A program made the position numbers and the translations under genes. Positions 36,490-47,142 of a stretch of 64,000 nt of DNA are shown here, one piece after another. Under the pieces are notes generated by a model. That model ran no database searches, was not told the DNA's origin, and saw only the letters and a program-made list of their open reading frames with translations. The stretch is taken from assembly GCA_020746105.1 (NCBI GenBank), contig CM036617.1, positions 166,850,912 through 166,914,911 on the forward strand, given 5' to 3'. The first letter of the stretch is position 1. Every line of letters starts with the position of its first letter. The DNA comes from Trogon surrucura. Taxonomy: Eukaryota; Chordata; Aves; Trogoniformes; Trogonidae.

Positions 36490-37184
36490 TGTCCTAGTCT
36501 GAGCTAAACAGAACTAATTCTGTTCAGTGATTTTATTTTTCAGCTCAGCCTCTTCTAAGAGGCTGCACTTTCTGAAGTTGGCAGCATGTTTTTGTGGACA
36601 GTGTCTGCTACTAGAAGTGGTAATGCCTGGTGTTTAGTTGCTGCCAGGGATGGATACGCAGAAAGGCTCTTGCTGATCCTTGCTCCTGTAGTGACCAAGG
36701 TCACTGCTGGATCTTGTGTGCCACACTGGGGATGCCAGGAAGTAAAAGGGGTCACAAGGAAGTAATAGGTTGCACCTCCAGGAAGGAGTGGACAGGACAG
36801 GTGACAAAGAGTATTCCATTCCATGTCCGAGGAGGATTCCATCCAATCTGCCTTTGATCCTGATCTTGAGTTCCTGAATCCAGCTCCTGTATCCAGCTCC
36901 CCTCTGCTGCTGAGCCTGGGGCTTCCCTGGTGCCACCTGCTCTGCAGCATCAGTGGGGATTGCTGTTGGCAGGGGGAAGTCAGGTTCAATATTGATTTTG
37001 TATGTATTTGTATATATTTAATTATTTTTATCTTATTAGTACTATTATTGTTTCATTGAAGTTGTTTTAGTTTCCAATCTGTCAGTCTCTCTGCCTCATT
37101 CCCTTTCCCTTTCCTTTTGGGGAGGGAAAAGGGTTACAGAGCATCTGTCAGCACTGGTGGCCAGCCCAGCTCGAACCCTTGGCA
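36490..37184 (+). mobile_element. Solo-LTR-like element, probably avian ERVL-type
   Basis: The block begins TGTCCTAGTCTGAGC and ends ...CTTGGCA, giving TG...CA termini about 695 bp apart. It resembles remembered avian ERVL-type LTRs in internal features: an AT-rich middle and a purine/pyrimidine-rich segment with ggggagggaaaagggttacagagc near the 3' end. The flanks attac (36485-36489) and gttac (37185-37189) agree in 4 of 5 bases, fitting an old 5-bp target duplication. I see no gag, pol or env sequence beside it, so it is most simply a solo LTR fossil of moderate to old age. Orientation and family are tentative. Confidence 0.6.
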
Positions 37185-37786
37185 GTTACCGGTCAATAAA
37201 ACGCACTCTGCTAACCCCCACGTTATTTAGCGTATCATTCATTATCACATGCGACTAGTGAACAAAGGTGAGGTTTTCAAAAACTTCTACGCTGGTCAGA
37301 GACAAAGAATTTAAAATTAGTCCCCAAGCCCTTATGCTGCAGTATCATCACATTTAGTTCGGAAGAGTCAACCAACGTGTAAAATGGCCCGCACTGCATT
37401 TGGATGCTCTTCAGCTCTCCTGCAGGTTAAGCTTCAATAAAGGGAGTAATTAGATGCATTTAACATCTGCTACAAAGACACCAACATGATTTTTTAAGCT
37501 TTGCACCAAGACTCATAATTATATTCCTAATCTGTTTCCAACTTAATTAAACTGGGAAGGAAAAGAAAAATGCATTTTACAAGTAAAATATGTTTTGTAA
37601 CTGCTTTCAGTGAAAATGCTGCTCCTTCCTCACCTCTTTTGAACGAGCAGAACGTTGCCCCCGCCCCTGCTGAAAGGCTTTGTTATTGTAGCTAGTATGA
37701 TGGATCAGTTTTCTAGATGTAAATACAAGTAGCCACAATTATCAGCGTACTTCTAGATACCTCAGTTTTTGCTTAAAGCGGTAAAA
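37185..37786. other. Intergenic stretch between the LTR and a CR1 tail
   Basis: About 600 bp of unique-looking AT-rich DNA with no recognised feature. Confidence 0.6.
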
Positions 37787-37958
37787 ACTGGAACAGGCTG
37801 CCCAGGGAGGTTGTGGAGTCTCCTTCTCTGGAGACATTCAAGACCTGCCTGGACACGTTCCTGTGTAGCATAATGTAGGCATTCCTGCTCTGGCAGGGGG
37901 ATTGGACTTGATGATCTTTCGAGGTCCCTTCCAATCCCTAACATTCTGTGATTCTATG
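37787..37958 (+). mobile_element. Short CR1 LINE 3' tail
   Basis: Contains the CR1 hallmark ggaacaggctgcccaggga (encoding WNRLPRE), then ttggacttgatgatcttt, ggtcccttccaatcc and the terminal attctgtgattctatg. It is heavily 5'-truncated (about 170 bp) and lies roughly 230 bp beyond the presumed TTC26 polyadenylation site. Confidence 0.92.
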
Positions 37959-38189
37959 AGAAACACTGACAGGTTATACGGCAGACAGGTATATGCATTC
38001 CACATACACCCAGCCTCCTTATTTTCAGCAAACTACCATAAAATCAGGACCAAGGCCACTGGCTTGCCTTTGGTCAATCACTGAACACGCATTTAACAAC
38101 CAGTCACAGATCTGCCCATTTCCACAGCAAAATTAATATACTATTTCAACTTCTGCAACATGAAGCAACACAGACCAACAAGACATTCC

Positions 38190-39216
38190 ATTGTAGATTC
38201 AATTAAGAGCTTTAATCGAAGCAGAGACAGTAGAGAATACAGCATTTTGAGTTTCCACCCAAAAGATAAAAAAATACTTCACTAGTATTTTACAAATTTA
38301 CAAAAATGTAAATTTTCCTTTTACAAATAATATACAAATATTTTCACTACAAAATGTATAAAACATTCCTATGTTACAACTGTTGCCTTCTTTTAGAATG
38401 ATGTATTCCCTGAACTATTCTCCTTAAAAAACCAGGAGAGTATAATAAATCCAAAAGTATGATAAATATATTGCTAATGAGGGTGGTAAATGCTGAAGAA
38501 AATGATTCAACCCATCCAGTTATTTTATCCGTCAGATTGCTAAACTAAATGGATTACACACATGAATGATATTAACATGAATAAATGTTTTCAGCATCAA
38601 ACCTCAAAGCGAGATAGAACAATACAGTCAGTCAAATCTCCATGTTCTGAAAAGGCATCATGCTTTGCTACCAGCCAAAGAAGCAAATAAGCCACTACGG
38701 AGCTCGGCATTTTGGGCTGATTAACCCCCATCTTCAGAAACGATAGTAAAACAATCCATACAGACAAAAATAAGAAATGACGGTATTAATTACTGAGGTG
38801 TGTCCATAAAAGGACAGTGCTCAGAATATGCTTTGTGTTTTACCCCAGACAGATAATATATAGAAGTCTTCGTGTATTATCTGATACCTTTGCTCCCGGC
38901 TTTTGGTGGTCGCTGCCATCCTCTCTACTTGTCACATCCTGTCACTTGCTGAAGTAAATTTGTCTCACTCATTTAACAAATGATTCCTCTCCAGAGGTCT
39001 GAAGGTTTGCCAAAAAAAGCTCTACAAAGCGGTCCAGTAAGACGTGGAGAAATCCGAGGAACATCTGAGGAGCACTTTGACTTGGGGACAGTTGGAATTG
39101 CTAATAAATAACTGAAACTTTGGATGAGGAATAGAGAGTGGTCCAGCAGAAAAAGTACCAAAAAAGTTTTAATTAAAAAAAAAAAAACCTCACAAAACAA
39201 AACCAAACAAACTGAC
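38190..39216 (-). other. TTC26: TTC26 3' UTR (inferred)
   Basis: AT-rich sequence after the stop codon at 39219-39217. An ATTAAA polyadenylation signal lies on the minus strand at 38216-38211, and cleavage is expected near 38190-38200. No minus-strand AATAAA was noticed closer to the stop. Just after the stop the transcript contains a GTTT/T-rich run. Length and end point are inferred. Confidence 0.6.
38211..38216 (-). terminator. TTC26: Candidate polyadenylation signal of TTC26 (ATTAAA)
   Basis: ATTAAA is the second most common vertebrate polyadenylation signal. It lies about 1 kb after the stop codon and before the intergenic CR1 tail. Confidence 0.5.
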
Positions 39217-39328
39217 TTAAAGAGGGACTCTGTTCTCCTTGGCCCACTTTTTCATGATGCGGACAATGTATTCTACTTGAGAATTACCAGTGCTCTTCAG
39301 AAGATGCACAACTTCCCGCAGAGTCTCT
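39217..39328 (-). CDS. TTC26: TTC26 (IFT56) last coding exon
   Basis: Encodes ETLREVVHLLKSTGNSQVEY then IVRIMKKWAKENRVPL and a TAA stop. Human TTC26 ends ETLREVLHLLRSTGNTQVEYMIRIMKKWAKENRVSI, so this is the true C-terminus. The acceptor TTTTGTAG precedes position 328, and one leading base (A) completes the Lys codon begun in the previous exon. TTC26/IFT56 is a tetratricopeptide-repeat subunit of the IFT-B complex, which carries cargo into cilia. The coding part is 112 nt: one base plus 37 codons including the stop. Confidence 0.97.
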
Positions 39329-40674
39329 CTACAAAAGTGAAAAGCAAAGATTTAAATGAGGGTAAGACCCAACTGATTAAATAAACAACTACCCATGCCC
39401 AATCTTTGTCAAAACATGGTTCCTGGATAGAGAGGTTCATTCATCTGCAGAACAGGAATAGATAAAAATGCACAGTAGATGAGATCCCAGGGGACAAAAA
39501 ATAAAGGTCCTGTATACAATTGCAGCAAGGAGAGAAATTAAAAAATAAAAAAGCCAAAAACCACAAAAAACCAAACCAAACCAAAATCCCAGCAAACTGT
39601 TTAGTGTGTGCATGTGTGGTGTATTTATACATAAATCCTTACTCTTGCAAAATAGTTCCCCAGAACAAAGCAAATTTTTTCCTTTTTTTGTCTTTAATGC
39701 TGCTTGCCAGATGGCAACATCTAGCTTAATGCTGCCAAAGCACCTTACACGTAAATATAGGTAACATGGAAATGAACATTACCAATAGGATAAACCACTG
39801 TGAAGCTGCAGTTTGCCAGCTACTTTACAGCAAGAACTTGTACACATATCGAAAACCAGGCAAGCTACAGGTATTTTACTGCATCTGTTGCAGTAACTGC
39901 TAAAAGGACACTTGAAGGGTGCAGTAGTTAATGAGATTATTCCAACAGAGAAGGGAATACAAGGAAGGCGTAGAAGCCAAGATACACACCTACCAGCCAT
40001 GTATGAAACAGCAGCTTTGGGCAGGGGAGAAAGGCCATCTGGCATCACAGCAGAATATTCATGAGAGAACAGTTCTTAAACACAACCTCTCTACTCTCTC
40101 TTATTCTCCCATTCAGTGAAATGGGCCAAAAGCAAAATTATCAGCAACACAGGTTAATTTCCTTTAAGCTTTTGTCAAGTAAGACTGTTTGTCTGACACG
40201 GTATCTTCAGAAAGCAAATTTTAGTGAAAACACAGTCTCATCCACTCAGAGAAATCGTGTCCTTCCTATACCGCTGAGTAAACGTTTCCTTAGTCCTATT
40301 ATATGAACCTTAAAAAATGTCATGGGACGGCTTTCCACTTTTATGCCATCAACATGAAATGAGGTTCTTTTCCCTCAGTTCATGAACACGCTGCATTTAT
40401 AGCTTAGCTCTTCCTAGTATAACAACGAACATGGTTTTGTTTCCTACAGTTCACAGCACTTGCTGGTAAGTTATTCTCCATTTATAACTGTTGGTACGGT
40501 AGGTAAGTTTCCAACTGATCACTGCACATGGCCAGAGTGTCTATTCTCTGAAAGGTCAGTAAAGAATTGGAAGAGGAATACATAGTCCTAAAGCTAAGAT
40601 TATGATTCTGGTTTACAGCTAACCCGAAATAGGAAAATAACAAAATAAAATGAGATACAACACAAAATACTCAC
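39329..40674 (-). other. TTC26: TTC26 intron before the last exon
   Basis: A 1.35 kb GT-AG intron (donor GTGAGT at 40674). An A-rich low-complexity patch lies at 39537-39590. No repeat family is recognised. Confidence 0.85.
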
Positions 40675-40808
40675 TTTGCTTCTTGGCCAGCTAATATCAT
40701 TTGAAAGACACCCACACAAGCACCTCTCTTGCCTTCCCAGTATTCAGGATTACTGTCCAGTCTCTCCAGAACATCAAATGCCTTGGCTGAATAGTAAAAC
40801 TGACGCAT
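40675..40808 (-). CDS. TTC26: TTC26 (IFT56) penultimate coding exon
   Basis: Encodes [20 protein letters not shown] then [20 protein letters not shown] and GQEA plus two bases. It matches human [46 protein letters not shown] almost residue for residue. It carries the last TPR-like helical pair of the protein. Acceptor TGTGCAG precedes 40808 and donor GTGAGT follows 40675. The 134 nt give phase 0 in and phase 2 out, completed by the single A of the last exon. Confidence 0.97.
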
Positions 40809-43800
40809 CTGCACAGAAAGTGAAACATTATTCCTGACTATATGACCATCTTTCAGAAGGGGATTAAAAATTTTAAGCTCGGTTTTCTGAAATCAGCAGT
40901 AGGTCGTAGAAGCAACGTGCGTTTTCCTGTTTTCTGCGGGCAGCAAGTGAGACAGAACAGGCACATTTCAGTCCTATTTAGGGAAACAGGTGGTGTTATG
41001 ACATTACTGGTCTATGCCTTCGAACATATTACAGACAAACTGCACTGTGAACTTTTATTAGTTGGCAACGATCAATGCTGTTGTTTTGATCGCATACAGG
41101 TAACGCTAGCTTACGGACCTTCTTCATGAGGTGCCCTATCTAGTGTCATACTGACTACACCAAAATCCTTGATAGAAGAGAATATCAACTTCACACTAGT
41201 CCAAACATTTGAAAACAGTACTTTTCCTCATGTAGAGACAGTCAGAGAGACATACTTGGACATCTTTTGAGTTTAACTTAGAGCTAATTTTTTTTTCTTG
41301 CTTGAATAGCAATGTCGTTTGTGGCTCGCATCTTCCCGTGAGACAGCACAGAAGGCAGACTGCGCACAGCCTCCCACCCTTTGGTGGCTGAAAGCTGGCA
41401 TCTGCTGAGAAAAAAGGACAGGCTGTGGGAATTACGTTTGGAAACTTCAGCCAGAGAAACACAGGTACTGCAGAATGAGTAACAATTCCCTTTTCTTCAC
41501 ATAAATGGTGATTTTAACCACAGGTGGCCAGAAAGCAGTAAATGTATGGGAATAAAGATAGTGAGTATAAATAGTGCCAGATGTGTCAGCTAAAAAGAAA
41601 AACTGAATACTGATCTCTCCAAACTGGCATCTGATATAGTTACGTTAAACAGATACAGGTTTAATGCTGTCCTCCTTTCTGACATAAAACCAAGAAATGC
41701 TTCACCCCAAGTCATGTGCTGTTGCCTGTATGGAAAAGATGGGCTACTGCATGAAAACCAGCAAGAAATTAGACAGAAATCCTGCATCCCAGCTTCCTAA
41801 TTGAACAATTTCTAGCAGCGTAGCAATGGGGCATCCAGTTACACCTGGTCTCAGGACACTGTTGACCTTGCTCCATCAATGTTCACTCAGCACTCTGGTG
41901 ACTGAAGCCGAGTGCAACTGACTTCTTAAGTTATCGCCACGATGCTGTCTGAGGACCTCCAATATAATACCATGTTTCAGAAAGATCTGGAAAATCCTAC
42001 ACAGACTCAAACAACGTGGGCCTTGCCATTTAGTGGAAGAGGTGCAAACAGCTGGTAGTGTAGAAAGACAACTTATAATACTATAGTAATAATTTTTGAA
42101 ATTAAATTCCCTGGGCTTTGGAGCAGTCATTTATGGCCATATGTCATTATGGCCACAATTAACCTGAAAAATTAAGTCTTGCGAGTGCAGGTTTTAAGAT
42201 GTCTAGATAAATCCGAAGTGTGGAGCTGCTTCTCCTCTAGAGTACAATAGTGTTGAGAAGAATTTTGGCAAAGCAATCAACCGACTCAAGTGAGACTTAA
42301 AATGGTTTAGAGAGAGATCTTATGTAAGGCTGACTGTCAGCTTGCTCTCACAAATTGCAGCGATGGGAAGCACCAGAGGCACAGCCACTTGCTTGAGCAG
42401 CAAGGCTTTTAGAGTGAGATGGCGGATTGAATACCTGAAAGATGTGCAAGAGATAATTCTTCCAGTTTTAGAAGAATGCTGTTAAGATCATGATGTAGAT
42501 TTTCGGACTTTCAGTTATGCATCTGTTCGGATTTTGAGAATACGTTACTGTTAGATGAAGGAAAACAGGAAAAAAAAAAAAAGAGTGTTGCAGATAGTAT
42601 GTGGATGTTGCTGCTCTTTGGAGAGCATGGCGGAACTGAGAACTATTGGGAGATTTTCCAATAAGACTCAGTGTACTGTCTTTCCCCTATGATGGCAAGT
42701 CTGGTCACTGTTATCTCTAATAAGCCTATGCTAACAGCTGCCAGCTCCTGCCTATGCCCTTGCATTAGGCTCCAATGAACCAGCTCCATGAGTTTCACAC
42801 CTCTTATCTGTGTTCTGCTCTTCTTCTCACATCTGCCTCCTTAAAACAGCGAACCACTATATTCACACAATCACAAAATAAAAGTATTTCTTTATATTCT
42901 ATGTATTTAACTTAATTTAAATCTAAAATGGTTGCTCCCCAAATGACTTCAGTCCAGCTTCTGGCTCTGGCCAATATATTCTGAAAAGCGGATGGCGTGT
43001 GTCTCACTGCGACACTTTTCCAAAGAACCTCCTTTACTGAGCTGCTACTCCTCGAGGTCCCAACACACAGGGCAATCATCCTTGTAGATAGCAGAGAGGA
43101 TGCTGGATTCAGCACCCTATACTGAAATCTTGCACGGCAGTACACTGCATAGGACAACTAATTTTTCTTTCTCCTACAGTGCCATTTACAGCCCTCTCAG
43201 ACAAGTCTTCTTTACACGCCTCTACATCCGTCCTGCAGATGATTTCTTTCCGTGCTTTGCAGAACAGCGAAACCACTTGAATCAGAGCTAAGTTTCACTG
43301 TGTGTAGACACCACCTGAAGATTTGAGATGCTACGAATTTAAGCAGAATTGCAATCAGCCTTCCAAGATCTCGTCACTATTAACATAACTTTGTATAAAT
43401 CGGAATTTGGAGGTGTGCCAGCTGTGTATTAGCAGAACTAGTAAACGCAATCTAGAAGCTTAGTAGCATATATTTCAACTTGTTCTAAAATGCCCAGAGC
43501 ATCCCTACTAAAGTGGACATAGTCTGGTCTAGCGTGACTTTTAAAAATGTTAGAGAGCTTAGTCTAACCTCATCTCTTTAAAAGTCACCTCTAGAAAAGC
43601 TTCAGATGAAGAACTATTATGTGTTAGCAGGGATCCAGCTGTAGGCAGTTAAGCTCACCATTTTTCCTGAGTAGTTTTATTCCTAATGACTACATGCACA
43701 CCGTGTCTCTTCGCCTCAGTTGGGCAGATAGAATAGCAGTTGTGGGAATTCTCTTTCCATTTCCTTACGATCAACAAAGGAGTACCTCCCACTGCCATTA

Positions 43801-44186
43801 CAAGCTTTAAGGAAAAAATAGCAGTCCCAGAAAAAAAGGCACCACGAGGCTGCTTGCTGAATCTATGCTAGATTTTTTTTCTCTCAGAAGTTTCTTGTCA
43901 TTTCTACCAACAATGAATCCCTAGTAAGAGAAGAAACTGTTATCGTTATTGACAGCTCAAGCATGCAATAATTTACCAGTGGTTTAATCAGTGGGTTGTC
44001 TACCAAGAAGGCCCATAGGTTAAAATATTGACAAATCCTTGCCAACTCATCTACATTATTAGACACCCCGGTGCTGTAAAAGAAAGTTCACTAGTGATGA
44101 CAATGATGGAAGCTATCCAAAAAATGGCTGTCGGTACAATCACGGAATTAACATGCCATACACCAAGTTCTAAAGAGAAGACTCAC
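40809..44186 (-). other. TTC26: TTC26 intron
   Basis: A 3.4 kb GT-AG intron (donor GTGAGT at 44186) of AT-rich sequence. No mobile element is recognised. Open frames inside it are at chance level. Confidence 0.8.
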
Positions 44187-44293
44187 TTTGTAGCAATCAT
44201 TTGCAATGAGCTGCAATAGGTTAAAGGACTCCCCTGAGGTCTCCACCTTCAGATAGAGCTTCCAGGCCAGCTGTGGTTTCTTATTCATAATAT
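44187..44293 (-). CDS. TTC26: TTC26 (IFT56) internal exon
   Basis: Encodes [20 protein letters not shown] then [15 protein letters not shown], matching human [35 protein letters not shown]. The first two bases (AT) finish a Tyr codon started in the preceding exon. Acceptor TTATTGCAG precedes 44293 and donor GTGAGT follows 44187. The 107 nt are 2 bases plus 35 codons. The A-W-x-L-Y and L-L-x-L-I-A-N-D pattern is a TPR-type helical repeat. Confidence 0.97.
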
Positions 44294-44777
44294 CTGCAAT
44301 AACAACAAAATGCTGGGTTTGTGAAAAGAATATGCCACAAGAAATACTCATGGCAAGTGGAATAAATGTTCCTAAATTTCTTTGCTTAACGTAAGTGCAT
44401 GCCTCACGCTGTAAGAATGCGATTGGGAAGGGAAATTTGTCCTTATCTTCTGCCTTACTAGCAATAACAGTGAATTATCAGAGAATACCAACGTCAAGAG
44501 GAATAATTATGGCATTCACATTTCAATTTATATTTCACAGATACGGCAATAAGCACAACTCTCATGATTTCAGAGGTGATTAAGGAACAGAATGTAAAGC
44601 ATTAGAGAAGTTATTTTATGCAGGACAATGAACTATGGCAATCCATTTAGATGGTGAGATTTAAGATTATGTGTTCTTACACACAGAAAAATTTTAATTG
44701 GCACCAAACAGAGGTCTTTAATACTTGATGCCCACCTCGATCTAAATATTCAATTCTCATGATTCATAGCCAACAGA

Positions 44778-44799
44778 AAAAAAAAAGGGGGGGGGGGAG
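44778..44799. repeat. A-run followed by G-run
   Basis: A pure purine homopolymer junction in a TTC26 intron. The transcribed strand carries C then T runs. Confidence 0.75.
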
Positions 44800-46349
44800 C
44801 AGAGCCCCTCTAGGCATAACAAAACTTGTCTTTACATGTCTACGAGGAAAAACATTTCGAAATTCCTAAGATTTTGTGCTCATTTTAAATCCGCCTATAT
44901 GACTAGATTTTTTAGTCAGCCTTAAACATCACTGTTATACACAATGAGAAATAAAGGAATCTGAATCTTCCATCTCAGTTAGTGGAAATTCTGCTAGGGT
45001 GTTTCAACACAAAGAGTTCTAAAATTTGATTTTCTGGAGGTAAGAACCCATTCAGTTGAATTTGAGGTTGAAATCAGTAATTCCAGACTCATGGGATAAA
45101 ATAAATTAAGTATTCCTTTCTTTTTCAAGTCTTACCACCTACTTACAGAATAGCTGGCTGTTCACACGTGGACCAGTCTTGTCTTCCTTCAAAAGAGTTT
45201 ATTCTAACCTGTGCTCACTGTGCCAATACATATGTCGCAGGTAGAGTGGGTGGCAATCATCAACAATAAACATATATCACCAAGTCACAAGCTTTACAGA
45301 CATTTCTCATTTAGGAGGCAGCAAGATACCAAATCAGATTTTTCTTTCACCAGCTCCAGATACCATACACAATAGCAAACAGCCAAGACTTAATTTTCAA
45401 ATACCAGCCCATCTATCTAGAGGAATGGAGCACTGTGCTAATTCAATGTGGTTTTTTTTAGCTTCTCTTTGAGAAGAATTTGCTATAAATAGAACCAATA
45501 ATATTAAACAAAAAACACTGTCTAGCATCCAAAAAAATGTATCTCTGGTACCCCCTGCCCTTTGGAAATATTTCAGCATTGAACTGTTTATTACTCAACA
45601 CCTAATCACACTCTGGCATGAATATATTATTATATTGCTTTGTAATTTCTACAGCAGCTTTTATCCAGAAGGATCTAATAATAATCTACATACTTGACAC
45701 AAGAAGATAACTGAATTCACCATTGAACAGTTGTTTCTGCAAAGAATTCTAGCAGCTGTTTGGGAATGAAAAATCAAAATTTAAAGACAGAAACAGAAAA
45801 ATATAGCAGCTCTACTGAAACTTCAGCAAGAATTCAGGATGGCAAAAGGCACACTCACAAACAAATTGCAACTCCTATGAAAGAGCTAGAAAATTTTTAT
45901 TCGATAACATGGTGTTAATTCTACTTCATGTATGACAAGTAGCACCTTTAAAGAGTTCTGCATCCCCAGATGTACGTCAAAGAACTACTATAGCACAGAA
46001 TCAAAGTGATGAACACTCACTGTCTACTGTACAAACATGAATTCCCTTTGCAATGGGAGTTCTCCAATCAAAAATTCACATAAAATATTCACACAGAAGA
46101 CACTCAACCAAAACCAAGTACTGCAAGCTAATGAAAAAGGAAATAAAACGGTAGGTCCTAAAAGAAAGTCATAGATAGGGATCCATAGGTGTGATGTGCC
46201 TGTCTGGAAACATCACATTAGATATCTTGATCACATCTGTGATACGGCATAACGTCCCCAAACATAAATATTTACATTCCAAGTACAACTACTGAAAATT
46301 CTTTGATAAAAGAACATTTTTGTACTGAGGACCTGTAAGGAAAACAAAT

Positions 46350-46740
46350 TAGCCTAGGGAGTGTGAAAAGCCCACCTCCGTACTATTTTGCATGTGGCAC
46401 TGTGGCTTTATCTGTACTGAGCTACACCCTGCAATTTTTTACAACTGGTTCAGAAAAACCACATAAAATTTGCCATAGGATATTAAATGTAGCAAAAAGT
46501 TTTCTGGGTTCAAGGAAAGAACTGAAAAATTTTTGGATGCGAAAACATGCTGAAGATTATAAAGGACATTCCTCAGGCACAGGAGTTTGGACAACATGAA
46601 GAATAAAGTGGTAGGAAGAAAAATAGCGCGTATGCTTGCTTGATTGTCAGATGACATCTGGCATTGGTTGCTCTTGGAGGCAGTCAGACCCTTGGGCCTG
46701 ACCCAGTAAGGATGCTTCTATTTTCTTATTCCGTGTTTTA
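46350..46740 (+). mobile_element. Ancient CR1/L3-like LINE 3' end
   Basis: The last roughly 90 bp read ctggcattggttgctcttgg...cagacccttgggcctgacccagtaagga and end in ttctattttcttattcc. This is close to the remembered old amniote CR1 tail (...ggatactgggctagatggacctttggtctgacccagtatggc, then a ttcttatgttctta-type end). The upstream sequence is too divergent to assign firmly, so the left limit is a guess. It is much older than the CR1 tails ending in attctatgattctatg elsewhere in the window. Confidence 0.6.
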
Positions 46741-47072
46741 CTCCAAACATTTTAGAGTTGTAACTCAGTCTTTTAAGACAGAAAATCTTAACTCAAGCAA
46801 TTGAGTAGACAATTGAGAAGAAAAAGGTTCTCTGGTTAGGAGAAAGCTGCATTGACAGAGCTGAGCACTGCACTGAAGCAGTAATTGCCTACTAAAGCCA
46901 GATGTATGAAAGGTGCAATAACCACCCACACTACAACTAGTGCAATCAGCTTTTCACTTTCATAGTCCTGAATCCACCTACAACATTAAACTCAATTAGG
47001 AAAGTGGATTGCCAAGACTGACGCAATAGAGGAGGATCTGTATTCTGCAATGTCAAGAGTAAAGTGACTCAC

Positions 47073-47142
47073 AGCATCGAGCTAGCCAGCTAAGGTAAAC
47101 AAAATCATTCTTTATCTTCTCACTCTGGATCAAAAGGAACAC
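47073..47142 (-). CDS. TTC26: TTC26 (IFT56) internal exon
   Basis: Encodes VFLLIQSEKIKNDFVYLSWLARC plus one base. Human has AFLLIQSEKMKNDYIYLSWLARC followed by Y-I-M-N, and the split Tyr codon is rebuilt across the junction. The acceptor is a strong pyrimidine tract ending CTGCAG before 47142, with donor GTGAGT from 47072. The exon is 70 nt: phase 0 in, phase 1 out. Confidence 0.97.

Larger units (their letters stand above)
44294..47072 (-). other. TTC26: TTC26 intron
   Basis: A 2.8 kb GT-AG intron (donor GTGAGT at 47072). It contains an A-run followed by a G-run at about 44778-44799 and an ancient CR1-like 3' end at about 46350-46740. Confidence 0.8.

Noticed and set aside
36555-36989. 144-codon minus-strand open frame
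   Set aside because: It lies wholly inside the LTR-like element and on its opposite strand. There is no protein similarity.
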